From: Hydrogenophaga sp. SL48
Lineage (GTDB): Bacteria > Pseudomonadota > Gammaproteobacteria > Burkholderiales > Burkholderiaceae_C
Reading direction: 5' to 3'
Length of the DNA: 64,000 nucleotides
NCBI RefSeq assembly: GCF_021729865.1
Contig: NZ_CP063400.1
Location: 1,116,001-1,180,000 of the forward strand
A program made the position numbers and the translations under genes. The stretch's first letter is position 1, and each line of letters starts with the position of its first letter. Below the pieces are notes generated by a model. It was not told the DNA's origin. It made no database searches and saw nothing but the letters and a program-made list of their open reading frames with translations. Below, piece after piece: positions 40,815-49,210 of this stretch.

Positions 40815-41450
40815 ACCCCACCGAGCGTCACGAATGCGGCGCCGACAGCGTGCTGATCATGCTGCCCGGCGCACTCATGACGCCCCAGCACATGATGGCC
40901 GCCGGGTTGTTCGCCGAGGTGAAACACCGGGCGCTCGCGCTGGATCTCATTGCGCCCGACCTGCACGCCGAAGGCGCCGACAACCAGCGGGCGCTGCGCA
41001 CCCTTGAAACCGACTGGCTCGCGCCCGCGCGCGCGCTACCAGCGGGTGTGGCTGGGCGGCATCTCGCGGGGCGGCCAGCTGGCCTTGTCGTGCCTGGCGG
41101 GGCGGCAGGGCGAGATGCATGGCCTGTGCCTGCTGGCGCCCTACGCGGGCGGGCGCATCACCACCAATGCGATCCGGCGGGCCGGCGGGCTGAGCGCCTG
41201 GCAGGCAGAAGCTGCCCAACAAGCCGACCCCGACGTGCGCCTCTGGCAGTGGCTGAAAGAACCACTGCCCTCGGTGCCAATGTTCATGGGCTACGGCGCA
41301 CAAGACCGTTTTGCCGATGGCATGCAGATGCTGGCCGAGCAACTGCCCGACGCGACCCACCTCACCGTGCCGGGCGAGCACGACTGGGCGGCCTGGTTGC
41401 CGCTCTGGCAGCGTTTTCTCGACCTGGGCCACTTTTCCACCCTGCCATGA
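40811..41450 (+). pseudogene. Alpha/beta hydrolase interrupted by an apparent 2-bp deletion in a GC run
   Basis: The N-terminal part (GTG 40811, with VLIMLPGALMTPQHMMAAG) is in one frame and the rest (VWLGGISRGGQLALS, the nucleophile elbow; then YGAQDRFADG with the acid and PGEHDW with the histidine) is in another. The switch falls in the alternating GC run at 41027-41036. Adding one GC pair there restores a continuous protein of about 213 residues reading ...WLAPARARYQRVWLGG. All three catalytic elements exist, so the gene is otherwise intact. As written, the upstream frame runs on into the deacetylase gene. Sequencing error, recent mutation or slippage-based switching are all possible. It may be the locus's thioesterase or deacylase; that is a guess. 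Confidence 0.75.
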
Positions 41451-42247
41451 GCCGCCCCTGGACCGTGTCTCCCGCGCTCAAGGCCTCGGCGGCCTTGCAC
41501 GTTGGCGCCGCGCTCGGCACCGTGGCCGCGCCAGCGATCTGGCCCTGGGCGCTGGGGGCGGTGGCGCTGAACCACGCGGTGATCACCGGCGCGGGCCTGC
41601 TGCCTCGCACCAGCCTGCTCGGCCCCAACCTCACCCGCCTGCCAGCGGCGGCGCAAGCGCGGCGCGAGCTGGCGCTGACCATCGACGACGGTCCCGACCC
41701 CGAGGTCACGCCGCGCGTGCTCGACCTGCTGGACGCCGCCGGCGCCCGGGCCAGTTTTTTCTGCATCGGCTGGCGCGCGCGCCAGAGCCCCGCGTTGTGC
41801 CGCGAGATCGTGGCGCGCGGTCATCGGGTCGAGAACCACGGCGACTCGCACTCCAACGCGTTCTCCCTCTTCGGCCCCCGGCGCATGCGCGCCGACGTTG
41901 CGGCCGCCCAGGCCACGCTCTCTGACATCACCGGCCAGGCCCCGCTGTTTTTTCGGCCCACCGCCGGTCTGCGCAATCCGTTCCTGGAGCCGGTGCTGGC
42001 CAGCCTCGACCTGCAGCTGGCCGCCTGGACCCGCCGGCCCTACGACACACGTGACGGCCGTCCGCAGCAGGTGCTGCAGCGCCTGACCCGCGGACTGGGG
42101 CCTGGCGACATCCTGCTCATGCACGACGGCCACGCGGCCCTCACGCCCGAAGGGCAACCCGTCATCCTGGCCACCTTGCCATTGTTGCTTCACCGGTTGA
42201 AGGCCGAGTCCTTGCAGGCCGTGACGCTCCAGCAGGCCCTGGCATGA
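41447..42247 (+). CDS. Polysaccharide deacetylase-family (NodB-like) protein
   Basis: A 266-residue protein. After hydrophobic segments (about 8-50) comes the NodB domain: LTIDDGPDPEVTPRVLDLLDAAGARASFF carries the catalytic and metal aspartates, and NHGDSHSNAF the metal-binding histidines. FFRPTAGLRNP and DILLMHDGHA are later motifs. It is coupled to the hydrolase gene by ATGA. Such deacetylases are not part of the E. coli aryl-polyene gene set as I recall it, so it may modify a glycan or sugar headgroup attached to the polyene. Confidence 0.85.
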   Translation: MSRPWTVSPALKASAALHVGAALGTVAAPAIWPWALGAVALNHAVITGAGLLPRTSLLGPNLTRLPAAAQARRELALTIDDGPDPEVTPRVLDLLDAAGARASFFCIGWRARQSPALCREIVARGHRVENHGDSHSNAFSLFGPRRMRADVAAAQATLSDITGQAPLFFRPTAGLRNPFLEPVLASLDLQLAAWTRRPYDTRDGRPQQVLQRLTRGLGPGDILLMHDGHAALTPEGQPVILATLPLLLHRLKAESLQAVTLQQALA

Positions 42248-42284
42248 CAGCCCGTACAGAAGCCCGCAGGGCGAAAGTACTCCC

Positions 42285-43073
42285 ATGAACACGGCGCCGG
42301 GCGGTCCTCCATCTGGCGCGCACCGCCGCGCGCAGAACAAGAGGGCGCCCGCACCCCGGGCGTTTCTGAACACCCTGCGGACCGACGCGAGCCGCCTTTT
42401 CTGGGCCGGTGGCCGTTTCGCGTTTTTCCACGCGTGGGGCAAGCTGGGTGGCGATCCGATCTTCCGCGAGGTGCTGCGGCGCGGCCTGTTGCCGTCGGGT
42501 GCCCGGCTGCTCGACCTCGGCTGCGGGCAAGGCTGCCTGTTCGCCTGGCTGCTCGCGGCGCAGCGGCTGTCCGAACGGGGGCAGTGGCCTGCCGACTGGG
42601 CGATCGCGCCCCGTTTCCTGAGCCTTCGTGGTGTCGAACTGCTGCCACGCGACGTGGAGCGCGCGACAGCGGCTTTCGCGGACCAACACCCGCTGGTGCG
42701 GGTGGAGCAGGGCGACATGACCCGGGTTGAACTGGGTCAAGTGGACGCTGTCACCATCCTCGATGCCCTGCACTATGTGGATCACGCCTCGCAAGAGCGC
42801 CTGCTGCGGCGCATTCGCGCCGCGCTGCCGCCCGGCGGCCTGTTCCTGACCCGCGTCGGCGATGCCAGCGCCGGGTGGTCGTTCGGGGTGTCGAACTGGG
42901 TGGACCGTGCCGTGACCCTGGCACGCACCCACCAGCGTCCGCGCCTGTTTTGCCGCAGCCTGGGTGAGTGGCAGGCGCTGCTGACCGGGCTGGGTTTCGA
43001 GGTGGAGACCGAGCCCATGAGCGAAGGAAAAACCTTCGCCAATGTGATGCTGGTGTGCCGCGTGCCGGCTTGA
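42285..43073 (+). CDS. Class I SAM-dependent methyltransferase (ApeB-like position)
   Basis: A 262-residue methyltransferase. The SAM-binding motif I is LLDLGCGQGCLFAWLL; DAVTILDALHYVDHASQERLLRRIR and LPPGGLFLTRVGD are the later motifs. The family also contains aryl-polyene cluster methyltransferases thought to methylate the aromatic head. It follows the deacetylase by 37 bp and precedes the ketosynthase by 56 bp, which are the largest gaps in the plus-strand block apart from the exporter leader and the gap before the ligase gene. Substrate inferred from context only. Confidence 0.85.
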   Translation: MNTAPGGPPSGAHRRAQNKRAPAPRAFLNTLRTDASRLFWAGGRFAFFHAWGKLGGDPIFREVLRRGLLPSGARLLDLGCGQGCLFAWLLAAQRLSERGQWPADWAIAPRFLSLRGVELLPRDVERATAAFADQHPLVRVEQGDMTRVELGQVDAVTILDALHYVDHASQERLLRRIRAALPPGGLFLTRVGDASAGWSFGVSNWVDRAVTLARTHQRPRLFCRSLGEWQALLTGLGFEVETEPMSEGKTFANVMLVCRVPA

Positions 43074-43129
43074 ACCTCCCTGTTTGAACCCTTCCTCTAC
43101 ACTGCGGGTTTTGACATCCGCCGCCCCAC

Positions 43130-44320
43130 GTGACCCCTCTGCAACTCTCCGCCTACACACTGACCACCGCCCTTGGGCGCGGGCTGGCGGCCCACCGTGA
43201 GGCCTTGCGCGCCGAGCGCTCGGCGCTCGCTCCCTGCGCCTTCGAATCGGTGGACCTCGACACCTGGGTCGGCGAAGTCCCGGACGTGGACGCGCAGACC
43301 CTGCCCGAAGCGCTGGCCCGTTACGACTGCCGCAACAACCGCCTGACCCTGATGGGCCTGGAGACCGACGGGTTTGCCGAGCGCGTGCGTGAGGCTTCTG
43401 CCCGGTATGGCGCCGATCGCGTGGGCGTGTTCCTCGGCACCAGCACCGCCGGCATCCTGCAGACCGAGCTGGCCTACCGCCGGCGCGACCCGGCCAGCGG
43501 CGCACTGCCCGATCACTTCCACTACCGCACCACACACAACGCCTTCTCGCTCGCCGAGTTCACGCGCGACCACTTCGCGTTGGAAGGCATGGCGATGGCG
43601 ATCTCCACCGCGTGTTCGTCCAGTGCCAAGGTGTTCGCCGCCGCCGCGCGCCAGCTCGCGCTCGGCACCATCGACGCGGCCATCGTGGGCGGCGTCGATT
43701 CGCTCTGCCTGACCACGCTCTACGGCTTCGCCTCGCTGCAGCTCACCTCGTCACAACCCTGCCGGCCCTACGACGCGGCGCGCGACGGCATCTCCATCGG
43801 CGAGGGCGCGGCCTTTGCGCTGCTGGAGCGCAACGACGCGCCCGTTGCCGGCACGGTGATGTTGCTCGGCGTGGGCGAGTCCAGCGACGCGTACCACATG
43901 TCGGCGCCGCACCCACAGGGCCTGGGCGCGCGCCTGGCCATGGAGGCCGCGCTGCGCTCGGCGGGTCTGGGCGTTGGCGACATTGATTACATCAACCTGC
44001 ATGGCACCGCCACGCCCGCCAACGACTCGGCCGAAGGCCAGGCGGTGAGTGCGCTGTTCGGCGACACCGTGCCGGGCAACTCCACCAAGGGCTACATGGG
44101 CCACACCCTGGGCGCCGCGGGCGCCATCGAAGCCATCATCTGCGCGATGGCGCTGACCGACGGGCGCCTGCCCGGCAGCCCGGGCACTGGTGCGCTGGAC
44201 CCTTCGATTCCCATCCGCTACCAGCGCCACGGCGCCGACGCGCCACTGCGTCACGCGCTCAGCAATTCGTTCGGGTTCGGCGGCAGCAACTGCAGCCTCG
44301 TGCTGGGGGTGACCGCATGA
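43130..44320 (+). CDS. Beta-ketoacyl synthase, first KS of the KS/CLF pair (ApeO-like)
   Basis: A 396-residue ketosynthase starting at GTG 43130. Active-site residues are C162 in AISTACSSSAKVF, H291 in INLHGTATPANDS and H325 in KGYMGHTLGAAGA, with K320. DCRNNRL near residue 66 and the TACSSSAK form are typical of the ApeO branch. The stop overlaps the chain-length-factor gene by 4 bp. Studied aryl-polyene systems use such a KS together with a CLF as a heterodimer for iterative elongation. A paralogue lies at 55636. Confidence 0.9.
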   Translation: MTPLQLSAYTLTTALGRGLAAHREALRAERSALAPCAFESVDLDTWVGEVPDVDAQTLPEALARYDCRNNRLTLMGLETDGFAERVREASARYGADRVGVFLGTSTAGILQTELAYRRRDPASGALPDHFHYRTTHNAFSLAEFTRDHFALEGMAMAISTACSSSAKVFAAAARQLALGTIDAAIVGGVDSLCLTTLYGFASLQLTSSQPCRPYDAARDGISIGEGAAFALLERNDAPVAGTVMLLGVGESSDAYHMSAPHPQGLGARLAMEAALRSAGLGVGDIDYINLHGTATPANDSAEGQAVSALFGDTVPGNSTKGYMGHTLGAAGAIEAIICAMALTDGRLPGSPGTGALDPSIPIRYQRHGADAPLRHALSNSFGFGGSNCSLVLGVTA

Positions 44321-45126
44321 GTGCAGCACCTCTGCAAGCCTGGATCAACGGCATCGGTCTGATCGCGCCCGGCCTGCCCGACTGGGCCACCGCTGCGGCG
44401 GTGCTGCGCGGCGAGGCGGCTTATGTCTCGGCACCGAGCGTGCTGCCCGTGCCCTTGCTGCTGCCACCGGCCGAGCGCCGCCGCGCCAGCCGCGTCATCC
44501 GGCTCAGCCTGGGCGTGGGGCTGGAAGCGGTGACCCACGCGGGCGCCGACGCATCCACGCTGGCCACGGTGTTCGCCGCGTCGGGCGCCGACGGCCACAA
44601 CTGCCATTCGCTGTGCGAGCAGCTCGCGGGCGACGACCGCCAGATTTCGCCCACGCGCTTCCACAACTCGGTGCACAACGCCGCCGCCGGCTACTGGGGC
44701 ATCGCCACGCACAGCATGGCACCGTGCCAGGTGCTCGGTGCGTTCGACGCCAGCTTCGGCGCCGGCCTGCTCGATGCGCTGGCCCAGGTGGCCATGGACG
44801 GCCAGCCGGTGCTGCTGGTGGCCTACGACAGCGAGTACCCCGAGCCGCTGCACGCCAAGCGCGACACGCCCGACTGCGGCGGCGTGGCCTTGTTGCTCAG
44901 CGCCCAGCGCAGCGCGGCTTCGCTGGCGTCGATCACGGTGGCCCCCAGCCGGGCACCGGCGGAGGTGCTGGGCGACGCTGCCATGGAGGGGTTGCGCCAG
45001 AACATCCCGGCCCTGCGCGCCTTGCCCCTGCTGCAGCGCCTGGCGCGCGGCACGGCTGGCCCAGTGGTGCTCGACTACCTCGCGCCCATGCAGCTTCAGG
45101 TGGACCTTCAGGACCTTCGGCAGTGA
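44317..45126 (+). CDS. Beta-ketoacyl synthase-like chain-length factor (ApeC-like)
   Basis: A 269-residue KS-like protein without the catalytic cysteine: in the ACSSS position it has LGAFDASFGAGLL. HNSVHNAAAGYWGIATHSMAPC is the typical ApeC-type sequence. It is much shorter than a full ketosynthase, as ApeC proteins are. It is coupled to its KS partner upstream and, through GTGA, to the dehydratase downstream. It should dimerise with the KS at 43130 and set polyene length. Confidence 0.88.
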   Translation: MSAAPLQAWINGIGLIAPGLPDWATAAAVLRGEAAYVSAPSVLPVPLLLPPAERRRASRVIRLSLGVGLEAVTHAGADASTLATVFAASGADGHNCHSLCEQLAGDDRQISPTRFHNSVHNAAAGYWGIATHSMAPCQVLGAFDASFGAGLLDALAQVAMDGQPVLLVAYDSEYPEPLHAKRDTPDCGGVALLLSAQRSAASLASITVAPSRAPAEVLGDAAMEGLRQNIPALRALPLLQRLARGTAGPVVLDYLAPMQLQVDLQDLRQ

Positions 45127-45563
45127 CCGTGTTGAACCACGCCTGGATCGCCGCGCACATTCCCCACCAGGGCAGCATGTGCCTGCTGGAGAACGTGCTC
45201 GAATGGAATGAGCAGCGCATCGTCTGCGACGCGCTGAGCCACACCGACCCCCTGAACCCCCTGCGCGCGGCGGACCGCCTGGGGGCCGCGACCGGTGTGG
45301 AGTACGCCGCGCAGGCCATGGCCGTGCACGGCGCCTTGCTGGCGAAGTCCGACGCCGCGCCCACGCAGGGCTACCTCACCAGCGTGCGCGGCTTGAGCCT
45401 GCACGTGGACCGGCTGGACGACCTGGCCGGGCCGCTGCGCGTGACCGCCGAGCGACTGTCGGGCGACGCACGCCTCATCCTTTACCAATTTCACATTCAC
45501 CACGGTGAGCGCTGCCTGATCGAAGGCCGGGCCTCGGTGGTGCTCGACGCACAGTCCCTATGA
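45123..45563 (+). CDS. 3-hydroxyacyl-ACP dehydratase (ApeP-like)
   Basis: A 146-residue hotdog-fold dehydratase. IPHQGSMCLLENVLEW carries the catalytic histidine H15, and TGVEYAAQAMAVHG the second active-site region. It starts at GTG 45123, overlapping the CLF stop. With the small dehydratase at 36568 it should remove water from each beta-hydroxy intermediate; no enoyl reductase is present in the locus, which would keep the double bonds conjugated. It overlaps the reductase gene by 4 bp. Confidence 0.87.
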   Translation: MTVLNHAWIAAHIPHQGSMCLLENVLEWNEQRIVCDALSHTDPLNPLRAADRLGAATGVEYAAQAMAVHGALLAKSDAAPTQGYLTSVRGLSLHVDRLDDLAGPLRVTAERLSGDARLILYQFHIHHGERCLIEGRASVVLDAQSL

Positions 45564-46297
45564 CTCCTTCATCCAAAAGCCGGCGCGCCCTGGTCACCGG
45601 TGGCAGCGGTGGCATCGGTGCCGCGATCTGCCAGCGCCTGGGCGCCGACGGCCACCACGTCATCGTGCACGCCAACCGGGGCCTGGAGAAGGCGCAGGCC
45701 ATCGCCGCGCAGATCGTGGCCGAGGGCGGCAGCGCAGAGGCCGTGGCCTTCGACATCACCGACCGTGCGGCGACCGCTGCCGCGCTCGAAGCGCTGACCG
45801 AGGCCGGTGCGATCCAGATCCTGGTGAACAACGCGGGCATCCACGACGACGCGGTGTTTCCCGGCATGAGCGGCGAGCAGTGGGACCGCGTGATCGACGT
45901 GTCGCTCAACGGTTTCTTCAACGTGACCCAGCCGCTGACCATGCCCATGATGCGCACGCGCTGGGGCCGCATCGTCAGCATCTCGTCGGTCGCGGCCGTG
46001 GCGGGCAACCGGGGGCAGGTGAACTACTCCGCCGCCAAGGGCGCGCTGCACGCCGCGAGCAAGTCGCTGGCGCTGGAGCTGGCGAGCCGGGGCGTGACGG
46101 TCAACGCCGTGGCGCCCGGGCTGATCGCCACCGGCATGATCGAAGGCACGTTCGACGCCGACATGGTCAAACGGATGGTGCCGATGCAGCGGGTGGGCCA
46201 GCCGAAAGAGGTGGCCGACCTCGTGGCTTTTCTTGCATCCGATCAGGCGGGCTATATTTCCGGGCAGGTGATTTCGATCAACGGCGCGATGATCTGA
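45560..46297 (+). CDS. 3-ketoacyl-ACP reductase, FabG-like (ApeQ-like)
   Basis: A 245-residue short-chain dehydrogenase. The cofactor loop is TGGSGGIG (13-20), with NNAG at about 90-93 and catalytic S143, Y156 and K160 in ISSVAAVAG and NYSAAKG. It reduces the beta-keto group after each condensation. It is last of the coupled aryl-polyene enzymes in the plus-strand block; the secreted protein follows after 39 bp. Confidence 0.92.
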   Translation: MTPSSKSRRALVTGGSGGIGAAICQRLGADGHHVIVHANRGLEKAQAIAAQIVAEGGSAEAVAFDITDRAATAAALEALTEAGAIQILVNNAGIHDDAVFPGMSGEQWDRVIDVSLNGFFNVTQPLTMPMMRTRWGRIVSISSVAAVAGNRGQVNYSAAKGALHAASKSLALELASRGVTVNAVAPGLIATGMIEGTFDADMVKRMVPMQRVGQPKEVADLVAFLASDQAGYISGQVISINGAMI

Positions 46298-46336
46298 GCA
46301 GCGCCATCGCTGCCGCAGCGGCAAGGAGTTCCAGTC

Positions 46337-46816
46337 ATGAAATCTGGCGATGTTTCACGGTCCCTGGCAGTGATCCTTCTGGGCCTGATGGGCAGCGGTC
46401 TGGCGCAAGCGCAGGCGGACAGCCCGGCACTCGAAGCCTGCCTTCGTGCCTGGGGCGAGAACCACCCCTTCGGCAGCCGCCCCACCTACCGGACGTTGGC
46501 CACCTCGGTGAAGGTGTTCGGGCGCGGCCCCAGCACCGCCGACCGCGAGGTCACCGACACGCCCGCGCTGATCCTGGTCAACCCGGGGGTGAACGTGATG
46601 GGCGCCTCCGAGATCGAGCTGCTCAACCCCAACGGCTGGTACTGCCTGCGCTCGGCCGTCAACGTGATGGGGGGCATGGACATCAAGCTGCACTGCCGCG
46701 CGCGCCTGGCCTCGGCCTCGGGTGGTACCACGGTCTGGGGCGGCGACAACGCGGCCAAGGGTGTGACGGTGATGGGCGCGATCACGGTCGAGCGGGTGGG
46801 TTGCCCGGACACTTGA
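46337..46816 (+). CDS. Secreted small protein with three VMG repeats, function unknown
   Basis: A 159-residue protein with a signal peptide (about 1-26, ending AQAQA). The mature region has three similar short strands: VNVMGASEIELLN, VNVMGGMDIKLHC and VTVMGAITVERVGC, spaced by about 20-35 residues, and three cysteines in the second half plus one near residue 35. The pattern suggests stacked short beta strands as in bactofilin- or LiaF-like folds. I do not recognise a named family. It follows the ketoreductase gene by 39 bp on the same strand with its own AAGGAG, so it may be the end of the aryl-polyene operon. Confidence 0.7.
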   Translation: MKSGDVSRSLAVILLGLMGSGLAQAQADSPALEACLRAWGENHPFGSRPTYRTLATSVKVFGRGPSTADREVTDTPALILVNPGVNVMGASEIELLNPNGWYCLRSAVNVMGGMDIKLHCRARLASASGGTTVWGGDNAAKGVTVMGAITVERVGCPDT

Positions 46817-47258
46817 GGGTCCCATCGGGGGAGTGACTTGCCTGCACCTCGCGCAGGCCGATGGCGTCACCCCCGTTCTCCGGCCCACGCTCGCCGTCGG
46901 AGGTTTGCGCAGGCGGCTGTTACTCCATCAACAACGTGTGAGCAAGCCGCCTCTGTGGCAACGGCGAATGGGGCCTGCGCCCGAGGGAGCCACCATCGTC
47001 CCAGAAGACGTGTGGGCGTGCCTGCTGGTTCGCTCTGACATCACTTCGGGGGCAGGTGGGTTGGGTGAGCGGGCGGAGTCCCCATTCGCGGTTGCCGCAG
47101 AGCGTGCGCGCTGCAATGATCTTGATGAAGCAACGGCAGCTTACCCGGGCAGCCGCCCGAGAGGTGGGACGGAGAACGAGCACCCGGACCACCTGCCCCT
47201 GCCCGCACAGCCGAGTGCCGAAGGACGGTGCAGGAAAACAAAAAACCAGTGAAGCCGG
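46817..47258. other. 442-bp gap between the convergent aryl-polyene blocks
   Basis: No convincing gene. Left part: a large imperfect hairpin, CGGGGGAGTGAC with GTCACCCCCG, enclosing GCCTGC/GCAGGC (about 46825-46878), possibly ending the plus-strand block. Middle: a 23-base inverted-repeat pair (46951-47102). Right end: a terminator for the minus-strand block. Confidence 0.6.
46951..47102. repeat. 152-bp element bounded by 23-base inverted repeats (MITE-like)
   Basis: The arms 46951-46973 and 47080-47102 match at 21 of 23 positions when one is reverse-complemented (core GCGAATGGGG). They enclose 106 bases without an open frame of note. No target-site duplication is evident at the ends. It could be the remnant of an insertion sequence, a miniature element or a large stem-loop. 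Confidence 0.6.
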
Positions 47259-47259
47259 T
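47239..47259 (-). terminator. Rho-independent terminator of the minus-strand block
   Basis: On the minus strand, right at the stop of the antiporter gene, ACCGG-CTTCA-CTGGT forms a five-pair stem (one G-U) followed directly by TTTTT and G and then TTTT. Confidence 0.6.
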
Positions 47260-48452
47260 CAGCCGCCCAAAGCCTGACCCAGCCGCCGCAGTTTCGGCGC
47301 CACCACCGGCACGGTCAGCATGGTGCTGGCCACGGCCATCAGCAGCAGGGCGGTGAAGGTCTCGTTGGTGATGATCTGTTTGTCCAGCAGGATGTTGGCG
47401 AAGATGATCATGATCAGCGCCTTGGTCTGCAGCAGCCAGCCGATCAGCGACGCCTCGCCCGGGCCCCAGCCCAGCACCTTGCCGGCAATGCGCACGCCGA
47501 TCAGCTTGCCCGCCACCGACACCACCAGCAGCAAGGCGGCAGCAGCGAACACCTCGAAGCCACCGACCGCCCAGTTGGTGCGCAAACCGGTGGAGAGGAA
47601 AAACACCGGCATCATCACCAGCAGCACGTGGTGGCGCAGCTGATCGAGCTTGTCCTGGTTGAACCAGTGCGCGTCCATGATGGCGCCCGCGAGGAAGGCG
47701 CCCACCATGTAGTGCAGGCCCGACCAGTCGGCGCCGAAACCGCAGATGGCCAGCCAGATCAGCGCCACGTACCAGCGGTCTTTCTCGTCCAGCCAGGCCA
47801 TGAGGCGGCGAAACGCCCAGCCCAGCACCACGAAGCCCACCAGAAACACCACCTGTTTGCCGATGCGGCTCCAGTCCATCAGGATCAGCGCGAGCACGCC
47901 CCAGATCGCGATGTCGTCCAGGCTGGCGTAGCGCAGGATGCGCTGGCCCAGCGGTGCGCGCAGGATGTCGAGCTTCTCCATCAGCAGGATCAGGATCGGC
48001 AGGGCGGTGACCGCGCAGGCCATGCCGATGCCCAGAATGAACTGCCAGCCCAGCGCCTTCGGGCCCACCCAGCCGTCAAAGCCCAGCAGCACGACCGCCG
48101 CGCCACAGCCCAGCAGCAGCGGCGCGCCCAGCGCCAGGCCGGCGGTGATGCCACTTTCCCGGCGGTGTTTCCAGGCCTGGCCGAGGTCCAGCTCGATGCC
48201 CGCGATCATCACGAACAGCATCACCGCCCACCAGGCCACGCCGTTCAGCGACTGCACCACCGGCGGCGTGAAGACGAACTGGTAGTACTCGGGAAACCAG
48301 TGGCCCAGCACGCCCGGGCCGAGCACGATGCCCATGAGGATCTGCACCACCACCAGCGGTGCGAAGTAGTCGGTCTTGAACACCCGCCACACCAGCCAGG
48401 GCAGGCTGAAGATGATGAGCATCGCGATGAGGAAGAGTTCGGTGGCGTTCAA
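47259..48452 (-). CDS. Cation:proton antiporter-type membrane protein (KefB/CPA2-like)
   Basis: A 397-residue integral membrane protein with about 11-12 helices. MLFVMIAGIELDLG and the later HYMVGAFLAGAIMDAHWF are conserved segments of CPA2/KefB exchangers. No TrkA-N nucleotide-binding tail is present, so it is the membrane core only. It overlaps the methyltransferase stop by 4 bp and ends the minus-strand aryl-polyene block. A role in the pigment pathway is not obvious; it may balance ions or couple transport to proton flow. Confidence 0.85.
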   Translation of the reverse strand: MNATELFLIAMLIIFSLPWLVWRVFKTDYFAPLVVVQILMGIVLGPGVLGHWFPEYYQFVFTPPVVQSLNGVAWWAVMLFVMIAGIELDLGQAWKHRRESGITAGLALGAPLLLGCGAAVVLLGFDGWVGPKALGWQFILGIGMACAVTALPILILLMEKLDILRAPLGQRILRYASLDDIAIWGVLALILMDWSRIGKQVVFLVGFVVLGWAFRRLMAWLDEKDRWYVALIWLAICGFGADWSGLHYMVGAFLAGAIMDAHWFNQDKLDQLRHHVLLVMMPVFFLSTGLRTNWAVGGFEVFAAAALLLVVSVAGKLIGVRIAGKVLGWGPGEASLIGWLLQTKALIMIIFANILLDKQIITNETFTALLLMAVASTMLTVPVVAPKLRRLGQALGG

Positions 48453-49210
48453 GGTTTGGTTCCTGTGTATTCACGAAAGATGCCCAGGCTGACCGAGCAG
48501 GCGACGTCGGCAAAGCCGGCGCGGCGCAGCGCATCCTGAATGGTGTCGGGGTCGAGCGAGGCCTCGATGGTGTCGCCGTAGTAGGCCCAGAGGCGCTTCA
48601 CATCGGCGTGGCGGCCGGTCAGCCGGGCGAGCAAGGGCACCAGCACCGAAATGTGGAACCACAACACCCCCCGCAGCAGGCGGCTGCGCGGGCGGCTGAT
48701 CTCCATGATGCAGACCTGGCCGCCCGGGCGCAGCACGCGCAGGTACTCGGCGAACGCCTTGTGGAGGTCGCCGACGTGGCGCAGCGCGTAGCCCATGGAG
48801 ACAAAGTCCACCTCCCCTTCGGGCAGCGGAATCGCCTCGGCGTACCCTTCCAGGGTGTCCACCGCGACCTTCTTGCGCAGCTCGGCCAGCATGCCGGGGG
48901 ACGGGTCCAGCGCGATCACCCGGCCGCTCTGTCCGACCAGTTCCACGCCCGGCACCGTGACCAGACCGGTGCCCGCCGCCACATCCAGCAACGTCATGCC
49001 GGTCGTCAGGCCATTGCGCATCAGCACCTCGCGCCGGTACCAGGCGCCGCTGCCCAGCCCGGTCAGCGATTCGGCCGTGTCGTAGCCGGGAGCGGCCTCG
49101 TCAAACATGGCCTTCGTCAGGCTGCGGCGCTGATCCTCGCTGCTGAAATACTGCTTCATGCGCGGATCGGGTTTCAGCGCGCCGGTGGGGGGTGGGCTCG
49201 ATGGGTTCAT
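48449..49210 (-). CDS. UbiE/COQ5-like SAM-dependent methyltransferase
   Basis: A 253-residue class I methyltransferase. LLDVAAGTGLVT is motif I; FVSMGYALRHVGDLHKAFAEYLRVLRPGGQVCIMEI matches the UbiE-like motifs II-III. I chose ATG 49210, whose ATGA overlaps the glycosyltransferase stop. It is unlikely to be the housekeeping ubiE because it sits inside the halogenase block; methylation of the phenolic or ring positions of the polyene head is a plausible role. The locus thus has two methyltransferases (also 42285). Confidence 0.82.
   Translation of the reverse strand: MNPSSPPPTGALKPDPRMKQYFSSEDQRRSLTKAMFDEAAPGYDTAESLTGLGSGAWYRREVLMRNGLTTGMTLLDVAAGTGLVTVPGVELVGQSGRVIALDPSPGMLAELRKKVAVDTLEGYAEAIPLPEGEVDFVSMGYALRHVGDLHKAFAEYLRVLRPGGQVCIMEISRPRSRLLRGVLWFHISVLVPLLARLTGRHADVKRLWAYYGDTIEASLDPDTIQDALRRAGFADVACSVSLGIFREYTGTKP

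Noticed and set aside
40811..42247. A single 478-codon open frame joining hydrolase and deacetylase
   Set aside because: The middle part (about 41036-41446) translates to low-complexity Arg/Ala-rich sequence, while the true hydrolase continues in another frame. It results from the GC-run frameshift and is not a designed fusion.
43074..43129. Possible internal promoter ahead of the ketosynthase at 43130
   Set aside because: Two TTGAAC sequences and a TACACT are present but at wrong spacings (22 and 8 bp).
46833..47252. 139-codon open frame in the gap between convergent blocks
   Set aside because: It crosses the inverted-repeat arms, has no ribosome-binding site and reads as mixed, domain-free sequence.
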